A program made the position numbers and the translations under genes. Of a stretch of DNA of 64,000 nt, positions 1-9,727 are shown in pieces. Numbering within the stretch: the first letter of the stretch is position 1; the number at the start of each line of letters is the position of its first letter. The DNA lies in contig NZ_MSTQ01000006.1 in NCBI RefSeq assembly GCF_001945365.1, forward strand, positions 124,001-188,000. Direction: 5' to 3'. The notes under the pieces were generated by a model. That model saw only the letters and a list, made by a program, of their open reading frames with translations. It searched no databases and was not told the DNA's origin. Source of the stretch: Pseudomonas reinekei (GTDB lineage: Bacteria; Pseudomonadota; Gammaproteobacteria; Pseudomonadales; Pseudomonadaceae).

Positions 1-307
1 GCCGCCGATGGTCAACAACCGCCGGATCAAGTTGCGCTATGCCCACTTGGGGGGGGCTAACCCGCCGATCATCGTGATTCACGGTAACCAGATCGAGAAA
101 GTCCCGAAGTCGTACGTGCGCTATCTGGAGAACACTTACCGTCGTGTCTTGAAGCTGGTCGGCACGCCGATCCGCATCGAGTTCAAGGGCGGCGAGAACC
201 CGTACGAAGGCAACAAGAACTCGCTCACCGACCGTCAGGTCAACAAGAAGCGTCGCTTGATGTCGCACAACAAGAAGGCCGACAAGAAGCGCCGCGACAA
301 GCGCTGA
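1..307 (+). CDS. der: GTPase Der (EngA), C-terminal end, truncated by window edge
   Basis: Only about the last 100 residues are present, and the frame is open to base 2, so the start lies before the window. The visible part is the C-terminal KH-like domain of Der, ending in a very basic tail ([21 protein letters not shown] region) typical of gammaproteobacterial Der. Der is an essential tandem-GTPase factor that assembles the 50S ribosomal subunit. Its two G domains are outside the window. A REP element and a strong terminator follow the stop, so der closes its transcription unit. Confidence 0.93.
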   Translation, partial: PPMVNNRRIKLRYAHLGGANPPIIVIHGNQIEKVPKSYVRYLENTYRRVLKLVGTPIRIEFKGGENPYEGNKNSLTDRQVNKKRRLMSHNKKADKKRRDKR

Positions 308-314
308 CATTCCC

Positions 315-399
315 GTAGGAGCCGGCTTGCTGGCGATGGTGTCACCGCGGTTCATCTGAAACACCGCACTGACAGGATCGCCAGCAAGCCGGCTCCTAC
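315..399. repeat. REP pair, GTAGGAGCCGGCTTGCTGG family
   Basis: Two arms of about 23 bases (315-337 and 377-399) are exact inverse complements around a 39-base loop. This is a REP doublet of the TGTAGGAGC family, lying directly after der. Confidence 0.85.
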
Positions 400-417
400 A
401 GGGCTCGGTCGTAAGGA

Positions 418-444
418 GGGCGCTCACTGGAGCGCCCTTTTTTT
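418..444 (+). terminator. Rho-independent terminator after der
   Basis: An 8-bp perfect stem (GGGCGCTC at 418-425 with GAGCGCCC at 430-437) is followed by seven T residues. Confidence 0.9.
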
Positions 445-517
445 GTGGGCGCCGTTTGGGCTATCCTCGGGCTCTCCCGCGCCGACGTAGAGCCGGGTGT
501 AGAGCAGGGAATCACCG

Positions 518-1666
518 ATGATCACCAGTAAGCTGCCGAATGTCGGCATCACTATCTTCACTCAGATGTCTCAGCTCGCGGCGCAAACCGGGGCGATCAA
601 CCTGTCCCAGGGCTTCCCGGATTTCAATGCGCCGCAGGCCCTGTGCGATGCGGTCGGGCGTCACGTTGCCAATGGCCACAACCAGTATTCACCGATGACC
701 GGGCTGCCGGCGCTGCGTCAGCAAGTGGTGGCGAAGATCGCCCGCAGTTACGGCATCCAAGTCGATGCCGACCACGAAGTGACCGTCACGCCCGGCGCCA
801 CCCAAGGGATCTTCTGCGCGATTCAGGCCGTAATCCACAGCGGCGATGAAGTCATCGTTTTCGATCCGTGCTACGACAGCTACGAACCGGCCACGGAACT
901 GGCTGGCGGTCGTTGCGTGCATGTGCAACTCGGGCTGGACGATTTTTCCATCGATTTCCAGAAGCTCGCTGAGGCGATCACGCCACGCACGCGGATGATT
1001 GTTCTCAATACGCCGCATAACCCGAGCGGGGCGCTGATCAGCCGTGCCGAACTGGACCGGTTGGCGGATCTGATTCGTGACCGCGACATTTACATTCTCA
1101 GCGACGAAGTCTACGAACACCTGGTGTTTGACAGCGTGCCCCACGTCAGCGTGCTGAATCATGAAGAGCTGTATCAGCGTGCCTTTGTGGTCAGTTCGTT
1201 CGGCAAGACCTACCACGTTACCGGCTGGAAAACCGGCTACGTGGTCGCGCCACCGGCGCTGACGTCGGAGCTGCGCAAGGTTCACCAATACGTGAGCTTC
1301 TGTGGTGTGACGCCGCTGCAATACGCCTTGGCCGATTTCATGGCCGAGCACCCGGGGCACGTTGAAGAGCTTCCGGCGTTCTATCAGGCCAAGCGTGATC
1401 TGTTCTGCGATTTGCTGGCGCCGTCGCGTTTCAGTTTCACCCGGGTGACTGGCACCTATTTCCAGCTGGTCGATTACTCGCAGATCCGCCCGGACCTCAA
1501 TGACGTCGAAATGGCGTTGTGGATGACCCGCGAACACGGTGTGGCGAGCATCCCCATTTCGGTGTTTTACCAGACGCCTCCCGAAGGCCAGCGCCTAGTG
1601 CGGCTGTGCTTTGCCAAACGTGAGGAGACCCTGCGTGAAGCAGCGGAAAAACTATGCGTGATCTGA
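518..1666 (+). CDS. PLP-dependent aminotransferase (YbdL/methionine-glutamine type)
   Basis: A 382-residue fold-type I aminotransferase. The likely PLP lysine is K230 in SSFGKTYHVTGWK, with the usual NTPHNPSG loop near residue 164 and SDEVYEHL near 195. Length and motifs fit the YbdL/KAT-II-like branch, which transaminates methionine, glutamine and aromatic amino acids with 2-oxo acids. The ATG at 518 follows a GGGA ribosome-binding motif. The end overlaps the next gene, an omega-amidase, by 13 bases. That pairing supports a glutamine transaminase/omega-amidase role, for example recycling 2-oxo-4-methylthiobutyrate to methionine, because the amidase removes the ketoglutaramate by-product. The exact substrate is inferred. 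Confidence 0.85.
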   Translation: MITSKLPNVGITIFTQMSQLAAQTGAINLSQGFPDFNAPQALCDAVGRHVANGHNQYSPMTGLPALRQQVVAKIARSYGIQVDADHEVTVTPGATQGIFCAIQAVIHSGDEVIVFDPCYDSYEPATELAGGRCVHVQLGLDDFSIDFQKLAEAITPRTRMIVLNTPHNPSGALISRAELDRLADLIRDRDIYILSDEVYEHLVFDSVPHVSVLNHEELYQRAFVVSSFGKTYHVTGWKTGYVVAPPALTSELRKVHQYVSFCGVTPLQYALADFMAEHPGHVEELPAFYQAKRDLFCDLLAPSRFSFTRVTGTYFQLVDYSQIRPDLNDVEMALWMTREHGVASIPISVFYQTPPEGQRLVRLCFAKREETLREAAEKLCVI

Positions 1667-2445
1667 GTGCTCTGCCGAACCTGACCGTTGCGTTGATACA
1701 GACTTCGTTGGCGTGGCATGACCGTCAGGCCAACCTGGAGCATTTCGAGCCGTTGCTGGAGCAGGCTCACGGCGCTGACCTGATCATCTTGCCGGAAATG
1801 TTCACCACCGGTTTCTCCATGGAGTCGCAAACCCTTGCCGAACCGGAAAACGGCCCGACCAGCAAATGGCTGCGGATTCAGGCGGCGAAGCTTAATGCAG
1901 TGATCACCGGTAGCGTGATCGTTCAGGCGGCTGACGGCAGCCATCGCAATCGCCTGCTGTGGGCGCGGCCGGACGGTGAGGTGTTGCATTATGACAAGCG
2001 CCATCTGTTCCGCATGGCCGGTGAGCACAACCACTACACCCCCGGCGAACGCCAGGTGCAGTTCGAGCTCAAGGGCTGGCGCGTGCGGCCGCTGATTTGC
2101 TACGATTTGCGCTTCCCGGTGTGGAGTCGTGATGCTCAGGACACCGACCTGCTGCTGTACACCGCCAACTGGCCGGGGGCGCGGCGCCAGCACTGGAACC
2201 GCTTGCTGCCGGCGCGGGCGATTGAAAACCTGTGTTATGTGGCGGCGGTGAATCGCATCGGCACTGACGGTAAGGGTTTTGCCTATACCGGTGACAGTCA
2301 GGTGCTGGATTTTCAGGGCGAGACGCTGCTCAGTGTGGGGGAGGCGGACGGTGTGTTCACGGTGGTGCTGAGTGCGGCGGAACTGGCGGCGTATCGCACG
2401 CGGTTTCCGGCGAATCTGGATGCCGATACCTTCGAGTTCACCTGA
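1654..2445 (+). CDS. Omega-amidase, nitrilase superfamily (YafV-like)
   Basis: A 263-residue carbon-nitrogen hydrolase. The nitrilase triad is visible as E48 (ILPEMFTTGF), K115 (YDKRHLF) and C149 (PLICYDLRFP). YafV/Nit2-type enzymes hydrolyse 2-oxoglutaramate or 2-oxosuccinamate to the dicarboxylate and ammonia. The gene starts inside the end of the aminotransferase gene, so translation is probably coupled. Together they would make glutamine-dependent transamination irreversible. A bidirectional terminator lies just downstream, shared with the convergent leuA. Confidence 0.85.
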   Translation: MRDLSALPNLTVALIQTSLAWHDRQANLEHFEPLLEQAHGADLIILPEMFTTGFSMESQTLAEPENGPTSKWLRIQAAKLNAVITGSVIVQAADGSHRNRLLWARPDGEVLHYDKRHLFRMAGEHNHYTPGERQVQFELKGWRVRPLICYDLRFPVWSRDAQDTDLLLYTANWPGARRQHWNRLLPARAIENLCYVAAVNRIGTDGKGFAYTGDSQVLDFQGETLLSVGEADGVFTVVLSAAELAAYRTRFPANLDADTFEFT

Positions 2446-2471
2446 GTTCAGACAACACAAAACCAGCAGGC

Positions 2472-2508
2472 AAAAAAAGGCCCCGGGATTCGCATCCCGG
2501 GGCCTTTT
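2472..2508. terminator. Bidirectional terminator between omega-amidase gene and leuA
   Basis: A perfect 12-bp stem (AGGCCCCGGGAT 2478-2489, ATCCCGGGGCCT 2494-2505) with a TCGC loop, an A-run on the left and a T-run on the right. It can serve both convergent genes. Confidence 0.9.
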
Positions 2509-2524
2509 GCATTTCTGCGATGGC

Positions 2525-4204
2525 TTACGCCGCTTTCGCTTCCGGCTGGCTCAGCGAGCGGTTCAGCGCGCTGAACAGTGCCTTGAAGCTGGCTGTGGTG
2601 ATGTTTTCGTCGATGCCCACGCCGTGCACCGCACGTTCACCGTTCACACGCAGTTCAATGTAGGCCGCTGCCTTGGCATTGGTGCCCGCGCCGATGGCGT
2701 GTTCGTTGTAGTCCATGATTTCCACCGGGATCGGCAGGCCTGCCACCAGGGCCTCCAGCGCACCGTTGCCCTTGCCGCGCCAGTGCAGGTTGGTTTCGCC
2801 CTGGCCTTTGCTCGCCACTTCCACTTCGACGGCGCTGTTGCCGTTTTCTTCCTGCAGACGATGGCTGACCAGCGCGTAAGGGGTGTTGGCTTGCAAGTAC
2901 TCGCTGTGGAGCAGCGCGTGGATCTGCTGGGCAGTCATTTCCAGGCCCAGGCGATCGGTCTCACGCTGCACGACCTGGCTGAACTCGATCTGCATGCGAC
3001 GCGGCAGGCTGATGCCGTATTCCTGTTCCAGCAAGTAGGCGATGCCACCTTTGCCCGACTGGCTGTTGACGCGAATCACCGCCTCGTAGCTGCGGCCGAT
3101 GTCAGCCGGGTCGATCGGCAGGTAAGGCACTTCCCACAATGCGTCGGATTTCTGCTGGGCAAAGCCCTTGCGGATCGCATCCTGGTGGGAGCCGGAGAAC
3201 GCGGTGTGCACCAGGTCGCCAACGTACGGGTGACGTGGGTGCACCTGGATCTGATTGCACTCTTCGACGACCTTGCGCACGCCGTCGATGTCGGAGAAGT
3301 CCAGTTGAGGGTCAAGGCCCTGGGTGTACATGTTCAGGGCCACGGTCACCAGGTCGACGTTACCGGTGCGCTCGCCGTTGCCGAACAGGCAACCTTCGAC
3401 ACGGTCGGCGCCGGCCATCAGGCCCAGCTCGGTAGCGGCAACGCCTGTGCCACGGTCGTTGTGGGTGTGCAGGCTGATGATCACGCTGTCACGACGGTTG
3501 ATGTGACGGCCGAACCATTCGATCTGGTCGGCGTAGATGTTCGGGGTCGCGCATTCGACGGTGGCCGGCAGGTTGAGGATCATCTTGTGCTCAGGCGTCG
3601 GGTTCCAGACCTCGATCACCGCGTCACAGACTTCCTTGGCGAATTCCAGCTCGGTAGCGCTGAAGGTTTCCGGCGAGTATTCGAAGGTCCACTCGGTTTC
3701 AGGCTGCTGGGCGGCGTACTTGACGAACAGCTTGGCCGCGCTGACGGCGATTTCCTTGATCCCGTCCTTGTCCTGGTTGAAGACAATGCGGCGGAAAGAA
3801 GGGGAGGTCGCGTTGTACAGGTGAACGATGGCTTTCTTCGCCCCGCGCAGGGATTCGAAGGTGCGCTGGATCAAGTCTTCACGGCCCTGGGTCAGCACCT
3901 GAATGGTGGTGTCGTCCGGAATGTGGCCGCCTTCGATCAAGGTGCGAACGAAGTCGAAGTCAGTTTGCGAGGCGGCCGGGAACGACGCTTCGATTTCCTT
4001 CACGCCCACCTGCACCAGGGTTTTCCAGAAGCGCAGCTTCTTGACGGCGTCCATCGGCTCGATCAGCGACTGGTTACCGTCACGCAGGTCGGAGCTGCAC
4101 CAGATCGGCGCGGCGGTAATGGTTTTCGATGGCCAGGTACGGTCCGGGATATCAATGGTCGGGAACGCGCGGTATTTCGAAGACGGGTCTTTGAGCATGC
4201 TCAT
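2525..4204 (-). CDS. leuA: 2-isopropylmalate synthase
   Basis: A 559-residue enzyme of the long LeuA branch. It condenses acetyl-CoA with 2-oxoisovalerate, the first committed step of leucine synthesis. The DRE-TIM metallolyase signature [13 protein letters not shown] lies near residue 40 and HTHNDRGTG in the second third. The C-terminal LeuA regulatory domain, which binds leucine, is complete and ends in EAKAA. The ATG at 4204 follows an AAGGA motif. The roughly 170-base leader contains a candidate leucine-containing leader peptide (see 4295-4372), which suggests attenuation in addition to feedback inhibition. Confidence 0.97.
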   Translation of the reverse strand: MSMLKDPSSKYRAFPTIDIPDRTWPSKTITAAPIWCSSDLRDGNQSLIEPMDAVKKLRFWKTLVQVGVKEIEASFPAASQTDFDFVRTLIEGGHIPDDTTIQVLTQGREDLIQRTFESLRGAKKAIVHLYNATSPSFRRIVFNQDKDGIKEIAVSAAKLFVKYAAQQPETEWTFEYSPETFSATELEFAKEVCDAVIEVWNPTPEHKMILNLPATVECATPNIYADQIEWFGRHINRRDSVIISLHTHNDRGTGVAATELGLMAGADRVEGCLFGNGERTGNVDLVTVALNMYTQGLDPQLDFSDIDGVRKVVEECNQIQVHPRHPYVGDLVHTAFSGSHQDAIRKGFAQQKSDALWEVPYLPIDPADIGRSYEAVIRVNSQSGKGGIAYLLEQEYGISLPRRMQIEFSQVVQRETDRLGLEMTAQQIHALLHSEYLQANTPYALVSHRLQEENGNSAVEVEVASKGQGETNLHWRGKGNGALEALVAGLPIPVEIMDYNEHAIGAGTNAKAAAYIELRVNGERAVHGVGIDENITTASFKALFSALNRSLSQPEAKAA

Positions 4205-4229
4205 CGGGAAATCCTTATTGTGTGGGCCG

Positions 4230-4306
4230 AAAAAAGGCGGCCTGCCGGTGGATCAAAATGTTCTGGGGTAGAGCGTAAGACAAGGCGTCGCGATTCAGCC
4301 CGGCAG
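4230..4306 (-). promoter_or_regulatory. Possible leuA attenuator stem and U-run
   Basis: On the minus strand, CTGCCGGG at the end of the leader ORF (4306-4299) can pair with CCGGCAG (4248-4242). That segment is followed by GCCGCC and a run of six T (4235-4230), about 30 bases before leuA. The stem is long-range and the fold was not computed, so this is a candidate only. Confidence 0.3.
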
Positions 4307-4372
4307 TCGTGCGCTGACTAGGCACAAACTGCGGTGCTGGCGAAGCTGAATGAGGGTGTGAGAGGTTTTCAT
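4295..4372 (-). CDS. Candidate leuA leader peptide
   Basis: A 25-codon ORF (MKTSHTLIQLR..., ending ARLPG) lies between the leuA start and its upstream region, on the same strand. It has an AGGG Shine-Dalgarno motif eight bases before the ATG. It carries five leucine codons, all different (CTC, CTT, TTG, CTA, CTG), including CTA, which is rare in Pseudomonas, within a Leu-Cys-Leu-Val segment. Leader peptides that sense charged leucine tRNA control leu operons in enterobacteria. The same role is inferred here and not shown. A short chance ORF is the alternative. Confidence 0.5.
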   Translation of the reverse strand: MKTSHTLIQLRQHRSLCLVSARLPG

Positions 4373-4654
4373 GCCTTCAACCCTAACCGCGAGGGGGAAG
4401 GTTGGCAAGCAGTCGAAAAAAATTGAGAGAAATCCTCGTCAGGACATATTTATCGCGATTTTATTGCTGCGATTAGTCTTGATCTTTGGGTTGTTTGCGC
4501 AAGGTTTGATCGATGCGCAATTGATGAGGGGGCACTTCTGGACGCCCTTCGGTGTCTGTGAAAGGGCCATCGCGAGCAACTCGCTGCCACAGGTTCGCGC
4601 AATCCCCGTGGGAGCGGGCTTGCCCGCAAAGAGGCCATCAGCCTCGGCGAGGAT
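4373..4654. other. Intergenic region leuA / M23 peptidase
   Basis: This is the region upstream of leuA and downstream of the M23 gene. It contains an AT-rich stretch (about 4440-4500) where a leuA promoter would be expected, but I could not assign -35 and -10 boxes. It also contains a degenerate REP doublet (4567-4631). No convincing coding frame was seen. Confidence 0.5.
4567..4631. repeat. Degenerate REP doublet
   Basis: ATCGCGAGCAACTCGCTGCC (from 4568) and GTGGGAGCGGGCTTGCCCGC (from 4608) are diverged opposite arms of the GTGGGAGCGAGCCTGCTCG family. Confidence 0.6.
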
Positions 4655-5476
4655 TCAAGGCTGAAACGCACCAATGAAGATAGCCGGATCCACCCGCGCA
4701 TCATTCAGGCTGACGTTCCAGTGCATATGCGGCCCGGTTGCCCGGCCAGTCGCGCCGACCTTGCCCACCACGCCACCGCGCGCCAGTTGCTGGCCGACCT
4801 TCACATCGATTTTCGACATGTGGCAAAACATGCTGATGAAGCCCTGGCCGTGATCGACAAACACCGTGTTGCCATTGAAGAAGTAATTGCCGATCAGAAT
4901 CACCTTGCCCGCCGCCGGAGTCTTGATCGGTGTGCCCGCGCCCACGGCGAAATCCAGGCCGGAGTGAGGGTTGCGCTCTTCACCGTTGAAGAAGCGGCGC
5001 ACGCCGAACTTGCTCGACAGCGGACCGTTGACCGGTTTGTCCAGCAGCAGATTGCTAGGGGTGTTCGGGCTGAAGGTGCGATAGGCGGCAATCTGTTCGG
5101 CCAGTTCCCGCTCGATGCGCTTAAGGTTGTCCGGGTCTGGATTGACCTGCTGAGTGTTCTTCAGAGTGATGCGTTGTTCCGGGTATTTCTTGGCGCCGAC
5201 CGTGAAGCTCAGGTGGCGTCCGCCGCTGCTGATGGACTGGGTGCCCGGTTTGACCGTCAGCGGTACGCCGACAATGGCCAGCCAGTTGTTCTGCTCCTTG
5301 ACCACTAACACCGGTTTGCCCTGATAACTGGCTTTCGGCGCTTGCGCGGAAGCGCCCAGGTCGACCACAGCCACGCCGCCCGGTACCGGTTTATTCAACA
5401 GGCGGGTGATGTAGCTGTCGGCATGGGCGTTGAAGGTCAGGCACAGCAACAGCAGCGAAGCGAAAAAACGCGGCAT
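4655..5476 (-). CDS. Secreted M23-family metallopeptidase
   Basis: A 273-residue protein with a clear signal peptide (MPRFFASLLLLCLTFNAHA). An N-terminal beta-rich domain is followed by a LytM/M23 peptidase domain from about residue 150. The zinc ligands and catalytic residues are visible: H171 and D175 (NPHSGLDFAV), H219 (FCHMS), and H250/H252 (GPHMHW). Such enzymes cut peptidoglycan cross-bridges in the periplasm. With an intact zinc set it should be catalytic and not a degenerate activator. It starts three bases after the xseA stop, so the two are probably co-transcribed. Confidence 0.9.
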   Translation of the reverse strand: MPRFFASLLLLCLTFNAHADSYITRLLNKPVPGGVAVVDLGASAQAPKASYQGKPVLVVKEQNNWLAIVGVPLTVKPGTQSISSGGRHLSFTVGAKKYPEQRITLKNTQQVNPDPDNLKRIERELAEQIAAYRTFSPNTPSNLLLDKPVNGPLSSKFGVRRFFNGEERNPHSGLDFAVGAGTPIKTPAAGKVILIGNYFFNGNTVFVDHGQGFISMFCHMSKIDVKVGQQLARGGVVGKVGATGRATGPHMHWNVSLNDARVDPAIFIGAFQP

Positions 5477-5479
5477 GGA

Positions 5480-6859
5480 TCAGTCCAGTAAAGAAAGGGT
5501 GATGGGCGTCAGGTGATTGTCTTCGACCCGCACTTGCAGTTCGCCTTCACCCAGCTTGGCCTTCAGGCGCTGGCCGGTGTGGGTTTGGCCTGCGTTGCGG
5601 ATCGCGTTGCCGCGCTCGTCGAGCAAAATGCTGTAGCCACGGCCGAGGGTCGCCAGCGGGCTGACCACGTGCAGCGTCTGCATCTGGCTTTGCAGTTGCA
5701 AGCGGCGGCTTTTCAAGCCTTCGCGCATGGCGCGGGGCAGGCGCTCGGCGAGGCTGTCGAGGCGTTGGCGCAGCATCGCCAGTTGCCGCCCGGGATGTTG
5801 CCCGGCGAGGCGGGTTTCGAGGCGGATCAGCCGCTCGCGACGGGTATTGAGACTGCGTTCGAAGGCGCGGCGCATGCGCATGTCCAGATCGTCCAGGCGT
5901 TGCGCTTGCTGGCGCAGGCGTTCGCCCGGATGACGCAGTCGGCGCGAAATACCTTCCAGGCGTAGTCGGTCGCGCATCAGGCGATCACGCATGCGCATCA
6001 CCAGCCGGCGATGCAGGCTTTCAACCCGGCGCACCAGATCGCTGGAGTCCGGTGCCAGCAATTCGGCGGCGGCGGAGGGCGTTGGCGCGCGCACGTCAGC
6101 GACGAAGTCACTGATCGAGACATCGGTTTCATGGCCGACGGCGCTGACAATCGGCGTTACGCAAGCGTCTACGGCGCGGGCAACGGCCTCTTCGTTGAAG
6201 CACCAGAGGTCTTCCAGCGAACCGCCGCCCCGGGCCAGGATCAACGCGTCGAAACCACGGGCATCCGCCAGTTTCAACGCGCGAACAATCTGCGCGGTGG
6301 CTTCGCGGCCCTGCACGGCGGTGGGGATCAGCGTCAGTTGAATCTGCGGCGCGCGGCGGCGAAATACGCTGATGATGTCGCGGATCACGGCGCCGGTGGG
6401 CGAGCTGATAATGCCGATCCGCTGCGGATGCGCTGGCAACGGCACCTTGCGTTCGGCACTGAACAGGCCTTCGGCGCTGAGCTTTTCCTTCAGCGCATCG
6501 AAAGCCAGGCGCAACGCGCCATCGCCGGCCGGCTCGACTGTGTCGAGGATCAACTGGTAGTCGCCGCGTCCCTCGAACAACGAGACCTTGCCGCGCACCT
6601 TGACCGCCAGGCCATCCTTCAACGCCTGGCGCACGCGCGCGGCGTTCTGCCGGAACAGTGCGCAACGCACCTGCGCGCCGCTGTCCTTGAGGGTGAAATA
6701 CACGTGGCCGGACGCCGGGCGGGCGAGGTTGGAGATTTCGCCTTCGACCCAGATGTTGCTGAACACGTCTTCGAGCAACACCCGCGCGCGGCCGTTGAGC
6801 TGGCTGACAGTCAGGACTTCGCGGTCGAGGCCGAGTCTTGCAAAGGGATCTTTAATCAT
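5480..6859 (-). CDS. xseA: Exodeoxyribonuclease VII large subunit
   Basis: A 459-residue protein, the normal XseA length. The N-terminal OB fold (about 20-115, with SGHVYFTLKDSGAQVRCALF) is followed by the catalytic core with GIISSPTGAVIRDI and ARGGGSLEDLWCFNEE. A long arginine-rich coiled coil (about 270-380) and a short C-terminal beta segment complete it. With XseB, encoded elsewhere, it degrades single-stranded DNA in both directions. The ATG at 6859 is the natural start. Confidence 0.97.
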   Translation of the reverse strand: MIKDPFARLGLDREVLTVSQLNGRARVLLEDVFSNIWVEGEISNLARPASGHVYFTLKDSGAQVRCALFRQNAARVRQALKDGLAVKVRGKVSLFEGRGDYQLILDTVEPAGDGALRLAFDALKEKLSAEGLFSAERKVPLPAHPQRIGIISSPTGAVIRDIISVFRRRAPQIQLTLIPTAVQGREATAQIVRALKLADARGFDALILARGGGSLEDLWCFNEEAVARAVDACVTPIVSAVGHETDVSISDFVADVRAPTPSAAAELLAPDSSDLVRRVESLHRRLVMRMRDRLMRDRLRLEGISRRLRHPGERLRQQAQRLDDLDMRMRRAFERSLNTRRERLIRLETRLAGQHPGRQLAMLRQRLDSLAERLPRAMREGLKSRRLQLQSQMQTLHVVSPLATLGRGYSILLDERGNAIRNAGQTHTGQRLKAKLGEGELQVRVEDNHLTPITLSLLD

Positions 6860-6917
6860 GGAGCGCAGTTTAAAGGCATTAGGTGATCAATCTCCAAGAT
6901 CCGCCATCAATCCCTTG

Positions 6918-7000
6918 AGGGAGCGAGCTGGTTCGCGATGGCGGTCTGTATGGCGAATCCGTTCTGAATGTGCCGGGCTCAACACGAGCCAGCTCGCTCA
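6918..7000. repeat. Degenerate REP doublet between xseA and the 130-residue gene
   Basis: GAGCGAGCTGGTTCGCG (6921-6937) and CACGAGCCAGCTCGCTC (6983-6999) form imperfect inverse arms. The element lies at a join between gene blocks that are separate in PAO1. Confidence 0.6.
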
Positions 7001-7038
7001 CACACACACATACCTCGCCACAAATGAGCGCAAATCAC

Positions 7039-7431
7039 TCAGTCGTTGTACTGATTCAACAAGCGCTCAAGCCGCGCACTCAGGCGCCGTTTGATTTCGG
7101 TTTCGATGTGCGGTGCGAAGTCGTCGATCACGTCTTGCATGATCAATTGCGCGGCGGCACGCAGTTCGCTGTCGAGGTACAGCAGCGCATCGGCGTTTTT
7201 CTCGGCGCTCGGCGCCGGTTGAGCGGCGGGCTTGGCAGGCTGTGTCGGTGCGACGGTCGCAGCGGGTTCGCTGACAGTGTCGAACAACATGGGAATCTGT
7301 TCCTGGTCACCGTCCTCGACCGTGTCGGTCAGCAGGGGCGGTTGCAGGTTGTCATCGCCGAGCAATTGGCGGATCGACTCGAGGTCGTCCAGCAGGTGCG
7401 CGGACTGTTGCAGCGGTTTTGGAGTGTCCAT
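7039..7431 (-). CDS. Conserved hypothetical protein downstream of holC
   Basis: A 130-residue soluble protein of unknown function. An acidic N-terminal segment and a proline/alanine-rich linker (about 57-78) precede a helical C-terminus (DFAPHIETEIKRRLSARLERLL). It begins eight bases after the holC stop, in a pepA-holC-orf arrangement that I remember from other Pseudomonas, where valS normally follows. Here no valS follows. No enzymatic motif is visible. Confidence 0.8.
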   Translation of the reverse strand: MDTPKPLQQSAHLLDDLESIRQLLGDDNLQPPLLTDTVEDGDQEQIPMLFDTVSEPAATVAPTQPAKPAAQPAPSAEKNADALLYLDSELRAAAQLIMQDVIDDFAPHIETEIKRRLSARLERLLNQYND

Positions 7432-7439
7432 CGGAATGC

Positions 7440-7868
7440 TCAGAGTCGCTGTAAACGGTGATCTTGCAGAGGATAGCCCTGTTCGCGGTAGAAACGGAAA
7501 CTCTCCCGCGCGGCCTGGCGTATCGCCGGATCTTCAACCACCACTTCCGCCACGCGGGCGAAGCGTTGGGCGAAGGCCGGGACTTTCAGGTCGAGGTTGA
7601 CCAGCAAATCCTGATGTTGACCGCAATCATCGCCAAGTCCCAACACGATCAGGCTGTCCGGCTCGCTTTCAGCAGGGCCATGGGGCACGAAGCTTTCGCC
7701 CTTGAAGGCCCACAGGCGCGCATCAAGATCATCGCGCTGGGCGGCGTCGCTGCAATGCAGGTAGACGCGGTGGCCCATCCGCCAGGCTTTTTCGGTGAGC
7801 TTGCAGGCGAAGTCCAGGCGTGCCGAAGGATCGGCGCTGGGCAGGATATAGAAATCGACTTTGGTCAT
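7440..7868 (-). CDS. holC: DNA polymerase III chi subunit
   Basis: A 142-residue HolC. The N-terminus MTKVDFYILP and the SLIVLGLGDDCG segment fit the chi fold. Chi links the clamp loader to single-strand DNA-binding protein at the replication fork. The gene is 59 bases downstream of pepA and eight bases upstream of the next small gene, as in the usual pepA-holC operon. Confidence 0.93.
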   Translation of the reverse strand: MTKVDFYILPSADPSARLDFACKLTEKAWRMGHRVYLHCSDAAQRDDLDARLWAFKGESFVPHGPAESEPDSLIVLGLGDDCGQHQDLLVNLDLKVPAFAQRFARVAEVVVEDPAIRQAARESFRFYREQGYPLQDHRLQRL

Positions 7869-7927
7869 TGCGGTTCCTGAGCCGGGGCGACGTCACTGCT
7901 GAGCAACGTCGCCCGGGATCATCGGTT

Positions 7928-9481
<1,554 letters not shown>

Positions 9482-9493
9482 CTATAAATAGAA

Positions 9494-9550
9494 AGGCGCC
9501 GGTCGCGACCGGCGACGAAGGCCGCAGTTTGAACCTCGCTACCGGCGCCT
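9494..9550 (-). promoter_or_regulatory. Inverted repeat in the pepA upstream region
   Basis: AGGCGCCGGT (9494-9503) and ACCGGCGCCT (9541-9550) are exact 10-base inverse arms about 75 bases before the pepA start. Immediately upstream is ACAACC-CTC-GGTTGT (9552-9566), a second palindrome. Either could be a leader structure or an operator. No function is known to me. Confidence 0.5.
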
Positions 9551-9607
9551 GACAACCCTCGGTTGTATGATCTTCAGCGCTTTGACAGCCTGTGCAAGCG
9601 GTGCGAA

Positions 9608-9636
9608 GTGACAGGCGCGTTCAATCACAGGATAAT
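9608..9636 (+). promoter_or_regulatory. Sigma-70 promoter for lptFG
   Basis: The -35 GTGACA (9608-9613) and -10 GATAAT (9631-9636) are separated by 17 bases. The start point would be near 9643, leaving a leader of about 85 bases to lptF. Confidence 0.65.
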
Positions 9637-9727
9637 GCGCCATCTTTTTCGGCGGCTCTGCATTGCGGGCCGTCTGATATGTTTGCTTGTTTGGCCGCCT
9701 TAGCCTGACAACCCTGGAGTGTCTGGT

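Noticed and set aside
2372..4321. 649-codon antisense frame to leuA
   Set aside because: Opposite an intact leuA, it also runs through the bidirectional terminator at 2472-2508.
9719..9727. GTG start for lptF
   Set aside because: It overlaps the GGAG ribosome-binding motif. TTG 9728 gives the standard N-terminus.
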